Assembly (NCBI GenBank): GCA_020636325.1
Contig: JACJYC010000004.1
Location: 682,001-746,000 of the forward strand
Origin: Lewinellaceae bacterium
GTDB taxonomy: Bacteria; Bacteroidota; Bacteroidia; Chitinophagales; Saprospiraceae
Direction of reading: 5' to 3'
DNA: 64,000 nucleotides
Shown: positions 16,015 to 25,621 of the stretch, one piece after another
How the letters are laid out: each line of letters opens with the position of its first letter
Position numbering within the stretch: the first letter of the stretch is position 1
The notes under the pieces: generated by a model
What the model saw: only the letters and a program-made list of their open reading frames with translations
What the model was told of the DNA's origin: nothing
Databases searched by the model: none
Program-made: the position numbers and the translations under genes

Positions 16015-17046
16015 ATGGACGTTGCTGCTAAAAAAGGAATTTTATTGGTCAATTTAGGCACACCGGATGCGCCCACCCGGAATGCCGTCAAGCGGTACCT
16101 GACCGAATTTTTGCTGGATCCGCGGGTGGTCGACTATCCCTGGCTTGCCAGGAACTTACTGGTCCGGGGCATTATTGCACCCTTCCGTTCCGGAAAATCC
16201 GCCAAATTGTACCAGCATCTCTGGACGCCCGAGGGGTCTCCCCTCAAGGTGTATGGTGAGCGGATCGCCGCCGGATTGCAGCAATTGATGGGTGAAACCT
16301 ACCAGGTTGAGCTGGCCATGCGCTACCAGCAACCCTCCATTCCCGCCGCCCTGGATCGGCTTGCGCGGAACCAGGTCAGCGATATCCTGGTTGTGCCTCT
16401 TTTTCCGCAATATGCCTCGGCTACGACCGGCTCGATTCATGAAGCCGTGATGAAAGTAGTCCGGAAATGGGAATCCATTCCAGAGATCCGGTTCATCAAC
16501 AGTTATTACAACTATGGCCCGCTGGTGGATATTTTCGCTGAAAATGCCCGGGCTTTCGACCTGACAAGCTACGACCATATCCTCTTCAGCTACCACGGGT
16601 TGCCCCAGCGGCAGTTGAAGAAAGCCGACCTGACCGGCAAACATTGCCTGCAAAAAAGCGATTGCTGCGCTTCGGTTTGCACAACCAACCAATTCTGCTA
16701 CTCAGCCCAATGCCATGGCACCACGGCTGCGATCGTAGAAAAACTCGGTTTGGATGCGAGCCGGTACACCACGACTTTTCAAAGCCGCCTGGGCCCGGAG
16801 GCCTGGGCGCAGCCCTATACCAGTGCGGTCATCACCGAGCAGGCAGCCAAAGGCGCCAAAAGGCTGCTGGTTTTTAGCCCGGCTTTTGTGGCGGATTGTC
16901 TGGAAACGCTTATTGAAATCAAAGTGGAATACCAGGATTTGTTCACCTCCCTTGGGGGAGAGCGGGTTGACCTCGTACCCAGCCTGAACGACAATCCGGA
17001 ATGGATAAAAGGGCTTGCCGGCCTTGTGCGGGCGGCTAAAAATTGA
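16015..17046 (+). CDS. hemH: Ferrochelatase
   Basis: HemH inserts ferrous iron into protoporphyrin IX (or coproporphyrin) in haem synthesis. The 343-residue protein begins GILLVNLGTPDAPT and carries RYLTEFLLDPRVVD, PLFPQYASATTGS, and the catalytic His194 in FSYHGLPQRQ; the second catalytic region FSPAFVADCLETLIEI is near residue 290. A Cys-rich stretch follows the catalytic His (CLQKSDCCASVC and CYSAQC), common in Bacteroidota ferrochelatases. The start at 16015 is fixed by the promoter 18 bases upstream. Its last 11 bases overlap the end of the convergent TonB-dependent receptor gene. Confidence 0.95.
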   Translation: MDVAAKKGILLVNLGTPDAPTRNAVKRYLTEFLLDPRVVDYPWLARNLLVRGIIAPFRSGKSAKLYQHLWTPEGSPLKVYGERIAAGLQQLMGETYQVELAMRYQQPSIPAALDRLARNQVSDILVVPLFPQYASATTGSIHEAVMKVVRKWESIPEIRFINSYYNYGPLVDIFAENARAFDLTSYDHILFSYHGLPQRQLKKADLTGKHCLQKSDCCASVCTTNQFCYSAQCHGTTAAIVEKLGLDASRYTTTFQSRLGPEAWAQPYTSAVITEQAAKGAKRLLVFSPAFVADCLETLIEIKVEYQDLFTSLGGERVDLVPSLNDNPEWIKGLAGLVRAAKN

Positions 17047-19708
17047 AGGTGGCGCTGAAAATGGGAATCCTCGGCAGCAGTTTCACCTGCACCGGTTTTC
17101 TGACCTGCGTCAAAGTGAAGTTCTCGTTGACATATTCGGTTTTCAGGTCGTAATAAAGGGCGTTTCGCCGGTTGTAGACATTGTACAGGCCGATTTGAAC
17201 GCTGTGCCGGAGATTTTTCTTCGGAAAACGATAGGTTACACTCAGGTTCAACCGGTGATAAGGCGGCATCCGGTAAGCGTTTTTCTGATCGAATACGACA
17301 ACCTCAAAATCTTCAGGCGGGAAAAAGATCACCGGGAGGTTGACCGGATATTTTTCGAGCGGCAAACTGAATGCGAACCCGGTTGAGAAAACCCAGTCGG
17401 CCGAAAAACCGATACTGGGCGATATCCGGTGAAATGCAAGGATTTTCAGATCGTGACGGCGGTCATACTTGTACGGGTACCATCGGCCGTTATTGATCCG
17501 GTCGAACCGCCGGTCGGTTTTAGCCAATGCGTAGGAGATCCAGCCCGTTGTCCTGCCGAAGTTTTTGCGGATAGAGACCTCAGCGCCGAAAGCGCGGCCC
17601 GCGCCTTCGGTTACATTGTTTTCCCAACCCGTCAGCAAATTGGCGCCCTCCGAAAACTGGAGCAAGTGGTTGAGCCTCCGATAATACCCGTCCAGGCTGA
17701 ATTGCCAGACAGGCGACGGCTGAAAGTCCAGGCCGAGTTCGCCTGACCAGACATCCTGCGGCCGCCATCGTTCGGTGGCCGGTACCCAAAGATCGGTAGG
17801 CAGCCCCAGGCTGGAATTGGAAAGCAGGTGAACAAACTGCTCCATCCTGCTGAAGCCGCCGCGCAACGACCATTTATCCGCCATATTCCACAAGAAGGAA
17901 AACCTGGGCTGGAAGGTCTGGTAATTTTTCCTGCGCACACTTTGCGAAACAGCCCGGATACCCAGGTTAAATGTAAGTTTTTTGCTGATTTTCCATTCAT
18001 CTTCCGCGTACACCGAAAATTCACTTGTAGAAATGCTCTCGCTGTTGAACGCCTGTTCCGGATCTACCTCCTGGAGCGTCTGGTCGAGGTTGATGGCGCC
18101 GGGTTGGAAACGCCTGCCGTTGAACTGAACCCCAAACCGGATGAAATGGTTGGGGGAGGGGATAAAGTCAAAGTCTGTTTTGAACCCCCGGTCCAGGATG
18201 CCCGAACGGAATTTGACCAGGGAGAAAAGACTGATGAATTGCCGGGACGGGATGGCGATAATGGAGTCCAGTGAAAAATAGTCGGCGTCCACCTTGAGTT
18301 TGCTGTAGGTCAGGGTGGTATTCACGAACAGCTTGTCGGAGAAAAGGTGGTTCCAGCGCAGAGCGGCCACCCGGTTGCCCCATTTCAGTTTTTCTTCATA
18401 TTTCTGGTAAATCCGGAAGGTCTGGAGGCCGCCGCCTGAATTGCGGATGACGAGGGTATCCGCTGCGGATCCGGAATTGTCGAGGTCGTCGTCTCCGCTG
18501 AAAAAACTGAAATAGAGCCGGTCCCTTGAGGAGAATGCATAATTGAGTTTGGCAAACCAGTCGTTGAATCCATAATCGACAAAACCCTCTTCACCGTTAT
18601 CTTGCTTGAGTTCGACCGATTTTTGCCGGAGATACCGGTCGATGATGGACAGCCTGCCGGTAAAAAAGAAACCGCCTTTGCCTTTCTGAATGGGGCCTTC
18701 AACCGCCAGCTTGGAAGTTGTCAACCCCAGGTCGATCCGGGAATGGAATTCTTTCTGATTGCCTTCCCGGGTCCTGACATCCAGCACGGAAGCTGTCCGA
18801 CCGCCGAACCGGGCCGGGAAGGCCCCCCGGTAGAAATTGGCGCTCCGCACGGCATTGGTCGGAAAAATGCTGAACAACCCTGCCCCGTGGGACACGTAGT
18901 AGATCGGGACGCCGTCCACCAGCATGAGATTGTCGCCCGGGCCGCCGCCGCGTACATGGATGCCTTCCAGTCCGTCCGTTCCGGTCTGGACACCGGGCAG
19001 GAAATGAACGGTCCGGATCAGGTCCGCCTCCCCGCCCAGGGCCGGCATGTTTTCAATGACGGATACCGGTATGGAGAAAGCTCCGTCCGACCGGGTATCA
19101 AAATGGTGGAGGGAGTCTTCGGCTACCACCACCACTTCCTGCAAAGTCAGCGAACCGCCGAGCTCAAGGTCCAGCCGGATATTCCGGTCCAGTTCAACCG
19201 TCCGGACCAGCGGGTCGTAACCGAGATAGGAAAAGGTGATCTTTTTTTCGCCTTCGGGCAGACTGAGGCTGTAAAAACCGTATTCATTCGTCGTTGTCCC
19301 CTGACCGGGATCCGGCACCCAGATGCCGGCGCCGATCAATCGCTCCCCCGTTTGGATGTCGGACAAAAAACCGCTGATCGTAAAGGTCCTTGTTTTGGGC
19401 GCCGCGAGGTAGATGCTGATGTATGGGCCGTCGAGCCTGAATTTGAGGCGGGTGGCATTGAGGAGTTGCTCCAGGATCAACCGGACAGGCTGATTTTCTG
19501 CGTCAAGCGTGATTTTTTGCGTTGGGATTAAATCGGGGCTAAAGGCCAGGGGAACATCGTACCGGTCGAGCAACTGGACCAGCGCCTGCTCAAGGGACGT
19601 TTCGGTGAAATGTACGCTTATGCGCTTTTCAAGGGCATTCTGACCGGCCAGGGGAATGCCGAAAGCCACGACAAGCGATATGAGTGTTATTATTCGTCCC
19701 AATTTCAT
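17036..19708 (-). CDS. TonB-dependent receptor with N-terminal STN domain
   Basis: An 890-residue outer membrane receptor. In order: signal peptide (1-22), secretin/TonB short N-terminal domain (about 25-100, with SLEQALVQLLDRYDV), carboxypeptidase-regulatory-like domain (about 110-190, ISGFLSDIQTGERL), plug (about 205-320, IPVSVIENMPALGGEADLIR and IHVRGGGPGDNLMLVDGVP) and a beta barrel ending in a terminal Phe. The STN domain marks receptors that also signal to a FecR-like anti-sigma factor, but no sigma/anti-sigma pair is next to it. The substrate is unknown; the hemH neighbour is convergent and gives no real hint of haem uptake. Confidence 0.93.
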   Translation of the reverse strand: MKLGRIITLISLVVAFGIPLAGQNALEKRISVHFTETSLEQALVQLLDRYDVPLAFSPDLIPTQKITLDAENQPVRLILEQLLNATRLKFRLDGPYISIYLAAPKTRTFTISGFLSDIQTGERLIGAGIWVPDPGQGTTTNEYGFYSLSLPEGEKKITFSYLGYDPLVRTVELDRNIRLDLELGGSLTLQEVVVVAEDSLHHFDTRSDGAFSIPVSVIENMPALGGEADLIRTVHFLPGVQTGTDGLEGIHVRGGGPGDNLMLVDGVPIYYVSHGAGLFSIFPTNAVRSANFYRGAFPARFGGRTASVLDVRTREGNQKEFHSRIDLGLTTSKLAVEGPIQKGKGGFFFTGRLSIIDRYLRQKSVELKQDNGEEGFVDYGFNDWFAKLNYAFSSRDRLYFSFFSGDDDLDNSGSAADTLVIRNSGGGLQTFRIYQKYEEKLKWGNRVAALRWNHLFSDKLFVNTTLTYSKLKVDADYFSLDSIIAIPSRQFISLFSLVKFRSGILDRGFKTDFDFIPSPNHFIRFGVQFNGRRFQPGAINLDQTLQEVDPEQAFNSESISTSEFSVYAEDEWKISKKLTFNLGIRAVSQSVRRKNYQTFQPRFSFLWNMADKWSLRGGFSRMEQFVHLLSNSSLGLPTDLWVPATERWRPQDVWSGELGLDFQPSPVWQFSLDGYYRRLNHLLQFSEGANLLTGWENNVTEGAGRAFGAEVSIRKNFGRTTGWISYALAKTDRRFDRINNGRWYPYKYDRRHDLKILAFHRISPSIGFSADWVFSTGFAFSLPLEKYPVNLPVIFFPPEDFEVVVFDQKNAYRMPPYHRLNLSVTYRFPKKNLRHSVQIGLYNVYNRRNALYYDLKTEYVNENFTLTQVRKPVQVKLLPRIPIFSATFNF

Positions 19709-19952
19709 CTACGGCTGTAATCTCACGGCAAGCTATCGCTCAGGTGATTTTCCCTGGTTCAATCTTCGATAAGCCGGCCCTTTCATCAATACAAACGTCG
19801 CAAACAGGAAATAGCTGCATTCCGGCTTGCATTAAAATTGCACATTCCACCTGGGCAGATGTAAAATTAAGGCGATATTCCGGACAGGATGTATTTTATT
19901 TTCTATTTTTCGACCATCAAATTGAAACGCATTAAACACAAACCAACTTTAA
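19709..19952. other. Divergent intergenic region, receptor and symporter
   Basis: These 244 bases separate the divergent receptor and symporter genes. TATTTTTC at 19904-19911, one mismatch from the -7 consensus and 41 bases before the symporter ATG, could be its promoter. I found no small gene, RNA or clear operator. Confidence 0.5.
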
Positions 19953-21740
19953 ATGCAACTTCCGACAATTGACCTGATTGTGTTCTTCGGCTATATCCTG
20001 GCCATGATGGGGTTCGGCGTCTGGATCGCCAACCGGGAAAAAACGGAAAGCGCACAGGACTATTTTCTGGCCAGCAAAGCCCTGCCCTGGTGGGCGGTAG
20101 GCGGCTCCCTCATCGCTTCCAATATTTCCACAGAACAGATCATGGGGATGAACGGATCCGGGTTTGAGATCGGTTTGGCAATCGCTTCCTATGAGCTCAT
20201 GGCGGCCATTACCCTGATCCTGGTAGCGAAATATTTTCTCCCCGTTTTCCTGAAAAAAGGCATTTATACCATGCCCCAGTTTCTGGAAATGCGCTACAAC
20301 AGAACGGTCCGCACCATCATGTCCGTTTTCTGGGTCGCGCTGTTCGTTTTGATCAACATTACCTCCGTGTTGTACCTCGGCGGCCTGGCCATCAAAAACC
20401 TGATGGGCATTCCGCTGTTCATCGGCATTCTGGGGCTGGTGATCTACTCGGCTTCCTTTTCTATCTTCGGCGGTTTGAAAGCCGTGGTCTGGACGGATGT
20501 CGTACAGGTGGTGGTCCTGATCTTCGGCGGCTTCCTGGCTTCCTACTTTGTGGTTTCAGCGGTCGGCGACGGCAGTTTTTTCCATGGGCTGGACGTCCTC
20601 TACGAGAAAACGCCCGAACGCTTCAATATGATTTTCTCAACGTCTGACACCTATACCGAACGGCTTTCCGGCACCACCCAGTCGTCGTATAACCTGTTGC
20701 CCGGAATCGGGGTATTGCTGGGCGGCATGTGGATTGCCAATATTTATTACTGGGGCAACAACCAGTATATCATCCAACGGGCGCTGGCCTCCAAAAATCT
20801 CGGCGAGGCCCAACGGGGTGTTGCCTTTGCAGCCTTCCTCAAGATCCTGATGCCGATCATTGTGATCGTACCCGGCATTGCCGCCTTTGTATTGAATGCG
20901 GATATCCACAAAGCGGACGAGGCCTTTCCATGGGTGCTCAATAATTACGTCGGGATCGGTTTCAAAGGACTGACCTTTGCCGCTTTGGTGGCCGCGATCG
21001 GATCTTCCATCAGTTCTATGGTCAACAGCGCATCCACGATTTTCACCCTGGATATTTATAAAGAACTGATCAATCCGGAAGCTTCTGAAAAAACCCAGGT
21101 CAGGGTCGGTCAGTTATCGGCCGCCGGCGCACTGCTGATCGGCGCTTTGCTCGGCCCCCTGCTCGGGAACCTGGGGCAGGTGATCCAGTTCATTCAGGAA
21201 TACACCGGTTTCATCAGCCCGGGGGTTGTGGCGATCTTCCTGTTCGGCATGTTCTGGAAACGCACGACCGCCAAAGCCGCTGTGATCGTAGTCATCCTGG
21301 CCATACCGCTGTCCACGGCGTTCAAACTGCTGCTCCCGCAAATTCCGTTTATCGACCGGATGGCCATCACTTTTCTGATCTGTTCTTTTGTTCTGGTCAT
21401 CCTTTCCATTATTGAAGGCAAGCAGGTCAAGGCCGCCGACGGTCAGGAACATACCAGCATGAGCTTCCGGCTCGGGCTGATCGCCGTATTGGCGGGCATT
21501 GCCGGCGTTACAGGCGTTAAGCTGATCGTTGAGCCGTTTGCGGCCGGTTCGGTAGGGTGGGGGGCTTTCACCCTGGCCCTGACCCTCGTGCTGTGCGTGC
21601 GGTTGCTCAACGGCAAGGGTGTTCCGGATGCCAAGGCTATCGAACTGGATAGGGCCATGTTCCGGACAGATCGGGTCTTTTCGGTCATGACGCTTGTTAT
21701 TTGCCTTATCCTCGCAGCCATTTACGCCGCATTATGGTAG
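19953..21740 (+). CDS. Sodium:solute symporter (SSS family, sugar type)
   Basis: A 595-residue integral membrane protein with about 14 hydrophobic helices. It belongs to the sodium/solute symporter family, closest in layout to vSGLT-type sugar transporters: FGYILAMMGFGVWIANR in helix 1, the DYFLASKALPWWAVGGSLIASNIS segment, GMNGSGFEIGLA, and LYLGGLAIKNLMG. The unwound first core helix and a Ser/Thr-rich sodium site (SSISSMVNSAS) are visible. It would import a sugar or similar solute with sodium. No catabolic gene is adjacent, so the substrate is open. Confidence 0.92.
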   Translation: MQLPTIDLIVFFGYILAMMGFGVWIANREKTESAQDYFLASKALPWWAVGGSLIASNISTEQIMGMNGSGFEIGLAIASYELMAAITLILVAKYFLPVFLKKGIYTMPQFLEMRYNRTVRTIMSVFWVALFVLINITSVLYLGGLAIKNLMGIPLFIGILGLVIYSASFSIFGGLKAVVWTDVVQVVVLIFGGFLASYFVVSAVGDGSFFHGLDVLYEKTPERFNMIFSTSDTYTERLSGTTQSSYNLLPGIGVLLGGMWIANIYYWGNNQYIIQRALASKNLGEAQRGVAFAAFLKILMPIIVIVPGIAAFVLNADIHKADEAFPWVLNNYVGIGFKGLTFAALVAAIGSSISSMVNSASTIFTLDIYKELINPEASEKTQVRVGQLSAAGALLIGALLGPLLGNLGQVIQFIQEYTGFISPGVVAIFLFGMFWKRTTAKAAVIVVILAIPLSTAFKLLLPQIPFIDRMAITFLICSFVLVILSIIEGKQVKAADGQEHTSMSFRLGLIAVLAGIAGVTGVKLIVEPFAAGSVGWGAFTLALTLVLCVRLLNGKGVPDAKAIELDRAMFRTDRVFSVMTLVICLILAAIYAALW

Positions 21741-21785
21741 GCTGAATTATTTCCTATCGTTTTAATAGGAATTGGGTAATATCCT

Positions 21786-21793
21786 TACCTTTG
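21786..21793 (+). promoter_or_regulatory. Bacteroidota -7 element, yeeE pair
   Basis: TACCTTTG, 26 bases before the ATG at 21820. An alternative in-frame ATG at 21772 lies upstream of this element. Confidence 0.55.
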
Positions 21794-21819
21794 ACGCCGG
21801 ATCACAAAATCTGGTTGAC

Positions 21820-22389
21820 ATGTTGGAACTGTTGCAACGGCCCTGGCCGTGGTACCTGGCGGGCTTTATGATCGGCCTGCTGGTGCCGGCATTGCTCTTG
21901 CTGGGCAATAAGAAATTCGGCATTTCGTCTTCATTCCGGGACATATGCGCCGCCTGCGTTCCCGCCGGCCTGAGCTTTTTCAAATACGACTGGCGGGATA
22001 ACTTGTGGAATATTTTCTTCCTGACCGGCGCTATAATCGGCGGCTTCATCGCCCAGACCTGGATGCAAAATCCGGCGCCTGTGGCCATTAATCCCGAAAC
22101 TACGGCAGCCTTGCAGGACCTCGGCATTCAGGACTTTACCGGACTGCTGCCCTCGGATATTTTTACCTGGGAAAACCTGTTCTCATTAAAAGGCCTGATC
22201 TTTTTCGTGATCGGCGGCTTCCTGGTAGGGTTCGGGACCCGGTACGCCGGAGGGTGCACCTCAGGCCATACCATCATGGGCCTTGCCGACCTCCAATGGC
22301 CTTCGTTGGTGGCTTCCATGTGTTTTATGGCCGGCGGCTTCTTCAGCGCTCACCTTTTGTTGCCCAACATCCTTAAATGGCTGAACTGA
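21820..22389 (+). CDS. YeeE/YedE-family membrane protein, first half
   Basis: A 189-residue protein with about four or five membrane helices and the family signature VGFGTRYAGGCTSGH near residue 145, where the Cys is the presumed sulfur-relay residue; a second Cys pair (DICAACVPAG) lies near residue 47. YeeE/YedE proteins import thiosulfate or related sulfur compounds. In many Bacteroidota the transporter is encoded as two adjacent short genes, as here. ATG at 21820 is chosen because the promoter lies just upstream. The stop shares one base with the next start (TGATG). Confidence 0.9.
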   Translation: MLELLQRPWPWYLAGFMIGLLVPALLLLGNKKFGISSSFRDICAACVPAGLSFFKYDWRDNLWNIFFLTGAIIGGFIAQTWMQNPAPVAINPETTAALQDLGIQDFTGLLPSDIFTWENLFSLKGLIFFVIGGFLVGFGTRYAGGCTSGHTIMGLADLQWPSLVASMCFMAGGFFSAHLLLPNILKWLN

Positions 22390-22865
22390 TGAAAACCTTC
22401 AAGGCAAACTACGGTTATCTGATCGCCGGAGTCCTCTTCGGCATCATCTTTGTCAAGGCTGAAATCATTTCCTGGTTCAGGATACAGGAAATGTTCCGGC
22501 TTGAAAGCATACATATGTACGGGGTCATCGGCACAGCGGTCGTTACCGGCATGGTCTCCGTTTTCCTGATCAAAAAATTCAAGCTCAAGGCCCTGAACGG
22601 AGAAGCGATCGTATTGAAACCCAAGAAGTTTCACCGCGGCGTCATCATCGGCGGCTTCCTTTTCGGTATCGGCTGGACCTTCACCGGAGCTTGTCCGGGA
22701 CCGCTGTACGTCCAGATCGGCAGCGGCTACACGGTTATTCTCGTCACCCTGATCAGCGCCTTGTCCGGTGTCTGGATCTACGGCTGGTGGAAAGAACGCG
22801 AAATTGCCGGTGAGATAAAAAAGGGAACCGGAACATTGGCTCCCCGCTTAAAACAGCAAAAATAA
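22389..22865 (+). CDS. YeeE/YedE-family membrane protein, second half
   Basis: A 158-residue partner of the preceding gene with about four helices and the second signature GWTFTGACPGPLYVQIGSG near residue 100, again with a single Cys. Together the two halves would equal one full-length YeeE transporter. TGATG coupling with the upstream gene supports the start at 22389, though ATG at 22377, overlapping by 13 bases, is possible. The C-terminus is a short basic cytoplasmic tail. Confidence 0.9.
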   Translation: MKTFKANYGYLIAGVLFGIIFVKAEIISWFRIQEMFRLESIHMYGVIGTAVVTGMVSVFLIKKFKLKALNGEAIVLKPKKFHRGVIIGGFLFGIGWTFTGACPGPLYVQIGSGYTVILVTLISALSGVWIYGWWKEREIAGEIKKGTGTLAPRLKQQK

Positions 22866-22927
22866 TCTACTGCAGCGTCAATCAACTGAGGAATCGAGGA
22901 ACTGGACCAAACCCAACCGATTTTTCC

Positions 22928-22935
22928 TACCTTTG
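22928..22935 (+). promoter_or_regulatory. Bacteroidota -7 element, tex
   Basis: TACCTTTG, 20 bases before the ATG at 22956. Confidence 0.6.
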
Positions 22936-22955
22936 CGGCCCAATTCCAATCGCAC

Positions 22956-25082
22956 ATGGCGCTAGATTTTGTTCAGTTCATCGCCGGATCCTTGTCTTTG
23001 CCGGCCCATAAGGTTAAAAATACGTTGCAATTACTGGAGGGAGGAGCTACCGTACCCTTCATCGCCCGCTATCGGAAAGAAGCTACCGGCTCCCTCGATG
23101 AAACGGAAATTCACGCCATCCAGAAGGAATCCAAAAGGATTGGCGACCTGGAAAAACGCAAAGAAGTCATCCTGGCTTCCATCGATGAACAGGGTAAAAT
23201 GACTCCCGACCTGAAAAAGCGGATCGAATCCTGTTTCAACCTGACAGAACTGGAAGACATTTACCTGCCTTACCGGCCGAAAAGGCGCACAAAAGCCACC
23301 ATCGCGAAGGAAAAAGGACTCGAGCCCCTGGCGCAGGCCTTGTTCGCCCAGGACCGCCATGATCTCAACCGGCTGGCCCAGCCCTTTATCGGCGGTGAAG
23401 TGGCGGACGTGGAAGACGCGCTCCAGGGCGCCCGCGACATCATTGCCGAGTGGGTAAATGAGGATGAAAAGGCGCGGAACCGAACCCGGCAGGTGTTTTC
23501 AAAGGAAGCTGTGATCCGATCCAAGGTTGCCCGCGGCAAAGAAGAGGAAGGGAGCAAATACCGGGATTATTTCGACTTTAGCGAGCCGCTCGCCAAATGC
23601 CCTTCGCACAGGCTGCTGGCCATCAGGCGCGGTGAGGATGAAGGATTCCTGCGGGTGGTCATTGAGCCCGACGAAGAGGCTGCCCTGCCCGGACTGACAA
23701 AGCTATTTGTGAAGGGATTCGGCGACGCCAGCGATCAGGTCCGGACGGCTGTCCAGGATGCTTATCAGCGGCTGCTGGCGCCATCGATTGAAACCGAATT
23801 CCGGCATTCCTCCAAGGAAAAGGCCGACCTTGAGGCCATTAACGTGTTCACGGTCAATCTCCGGCAGTTGCTCCTGGCTCCGCCGCTCGGACAGAAACGG
23901 GTATTGGGCATTGATCCCGGCTTCCGGACCGGCTGCAAAATCGTTTGTCTGGATGAGAACGGGCATTTGCTCCATAACGATACCATCTATCCGCACCCGC
24001 CTCAGAATGAAGATTTTATAGCAAAAAGAGTGCTGGCTGACCTGGTTGAAAAATACAGGATCGATGCCATTGCCGTCGGTAACGGTACGGCGGGCAGGGA
24101 AACCCAGGATGTATGCAAAGCTGCGGAATTCGGGCGTAAGGTCGAAATATTCATGGTCAATGAGGCCGGGGCTTCCATCTACTCCGCCTCCGAAGTGGCC
24201 CGCGAAGAATTCCCGGATTATGACGTGACGGTCCGCGGCGCGGTTTCCATCGGCCGCAGGCTGGTTGACCCGCTGGCTGAGCTCGTCAAGATCGACCCGA
24301 AGTCCATAGGCGTTGGCCAGTACCAGCACGATGTCAACCAGCCCTTGCTGAAAGAAAACCTGGACAAAGTGGTGGAAAGTTGCGTGAACTCGGTGGGGAT
24401 CAATGTCAATACGGCCAGCAAGGAATTGTTGACCTACGTATCAGGCCTGGGGCCCGTGCTGGCTGCCAATATTGTGACTTTCCGGAAAGAAAACGGTACG
24501 TTCAAATCGAGGGAAGCTTTGAAAAAAGTGCCCCGCATGGGCGATAAGTCGTTTGAGCAATGCGCCGGTTTCCTGCGCATCCGGGATGGGAAAAATCCGT
24601 TGGACAATACGGCAGTCCACCCCGAACGGTACCACCTGGTGGCCCAGATGGCCGCTGACCTGGGGGTCGGCGTTGAGGAACTGATCCGGAACCCGAAATT
24701 GGTCAAACAGATCGATCTTCGGCGGTACACCGACGAGCAGGTCGGGTTGCCTACCCTGAACGATATCGTCAGGGAAATGGAGAAACCCGGCCTCGACCCG
24801 AGAGGTGAAGCCAAGGCTTTCGAATTTGCAGCAGTCCGGTCAATTGACGACCTTCGCCCGGGAATGGTCTTGCCCGGCATCGTCAACAACATCACCAATT
24901 TCGGGGCATTTGTGGACATCGGGGTGAAAGAAAGCGGATTGGTCCATGTTTCCCAACTGGCCAACCGGTTTGTGAAAAATCCGGCCGACGTGGTCAAACT
25001 GCACCAGGCGGTTACGGTCAGGATACTGGAGATCGACTACCAGCGAAAAAGGATCCAGCTGACCATGAAAGACGTAAATTGA
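22956..25082 (+). CDS. tex: Tex-family RNA-binding transcription accessory protein
   Basis: This 708-residue protein matches Tex in length and domain order: N-terminal helical domain (TVPFIARYRKEATGSLDE near residue 30), a YqgF/RNase H-like domain beginning LGIDPGFRTGCK near residue 325, helix-hairpin-helix repeats (VNTASKELLTYVSGLGP near 495), and a C-terminal S1 domain (about 635-705, GIVNNITNFGAFVDIGV). Tex binds single-stranded nucleic acid and affects transcription or RNA turnover in several bacteria. The next gene starts 5 bases after its stop, implying a shared transcript with the short asparaginase. Confidence 0.95.
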   Translation: MALDFVQFIAGSLSLPAHKVKNTLQLLEGGATVPFIARYRKEATGSLDETEIHAIQKESKRIGDLEKRKEVILASIDEQGKMTPDLKKRIESCFNLTELEDIYLPYRPKRRTKATIAKEKGLEPLAQALFAQDRHDLNRLAQPFIGGEVADVEDALQGARDIIAEWVNEDEKARNRTRQVFSKEAVIRSKVARGKEEEGSKYRDYFDFSEPLAKCPSHRLLAIRRGEDEGFLRVVIEPDEEAALPGLTKLFVKGFGDASDQVRTAVQDAYQRLLAPSIETEFRHSSKEKADLEAINVFTVNLRQLLLAPPLGQKRVLGIDPGFRTGCKIVCLDENGHLLHNDTIYPHPPQNEDFIAKRVLADLVEKYRIDAIAVGNGTAGRETQDVCKAAEFGRKVEIFMVNEAGASIYSASEVAREEFPDYDVTVRGAVSIGRRLVDPLAELVKIDPKSIGVGQYQHDVNQPLLKENLDKVVESCVNSVGINVNTASKELLTYVSGLGPVLAANIVTFRKENGTFKSREALKKVPRMGDKSFEQCAGFLRIRDGKNPLDNTAVHPERYHLVAQMAADLGVGVEELIRNPKLVKQIDLRRYTDEQVGLPTLNDIVREMEKPGLDPRGEAKAFEFAAVRSIDDLRPGMVLPGIVNNITNFGAFVDIGVKESGLVHVSQLANRFVKNPADVVKLHQAVTVRILEIDYQRKRIQLTMKDVN

Positions 25083-25087
25083 ACATT

Positions 25088-25597
25088 ATGATCCAGGTTT
25101 TTGTAACCGGCGGCACTTTCGATAAAGAATATAATTTCATTGACGGCACCTTGTATTTCAAGGATACCCATTTGCCGAAAATGTTTGACCGGGGGCGTTG
25201 CACCGTGGATATCGATGTCAAGACCCTGATGATGCTGGACAGTCTTAAAATGACCGAAGCGGACCGGGAGATCATCGCCTATAATTGCAGGCGGGCTGAA
25301 GCCGACCGGATCGTGCTGACCCACGGAACCGATACCATGGTTGAAACGGCCCGGCACCTCGCCAATGCCGGCATTGAGGATAAGACGATTGTAATAACGG
25401 GCGCTATGATCCCTTATGCCTTCGGCAATTCATCAGATGGATTTTTCAACCTCGGCGCCGCAATCGCATTTGTCCAGGTGCTGCAACCAGGCATATACGT
25501 GGCCATGAACGGCCGGTTTTTTGACTGGAATAATGTCCGGAAAAATAAAAAAACAGGCTTTTTTGAAGAACTCGGCGGAGAATTCCTGCTGGAATAA
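25088..25597 (+). CDS. Half-length asparaginase-like protein (N-terminal domain only)
   Basis: A 169-residue protein equal to the N-terminal domain of L-asparaginases. Both catalytic triads are traceable: Thr10 in VTGGTFD, and Thr81-Asp82 in HGTDTM; ITGAMIPY follows. The roughly 150-residue C-terminal domain that completes the active site and dimer in ordinary asparaginases is absent, with no sign of a frameshift: the frame ends cleanly and RluA starts 24 bases later. Stand-alone short versions are known in databases, but their reaction is not one I can state. ATG at 25088 lies 5 bases after the tex stop. Confidence 0.85.
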   Translation: MIQVFVTGGTFDKEYNFIDGTLYFKDTHLPKMFDRGRCTVDIDVKTLMMLDSLKMTEADREIIAYNCRRAEADRIVLTHGTDTMVETARHLANAGIEDKTIVITGAMIPYAFGNSSDGFFNLGAAIAFVQVLQPGIYVAMNGRFFDWNNVRKNKKTGFFEELGGEFLLE

Positions 25598-25621
25598 CCA
25601 TACACAAGGCATAGACCGGAA

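Noticed and set aside
17036..19708. Haem uptake role for the TonB-dependent receptor next to hemH
   Set aside because: The genes are convergent, not an operon, and no haem-binding motif is evident.
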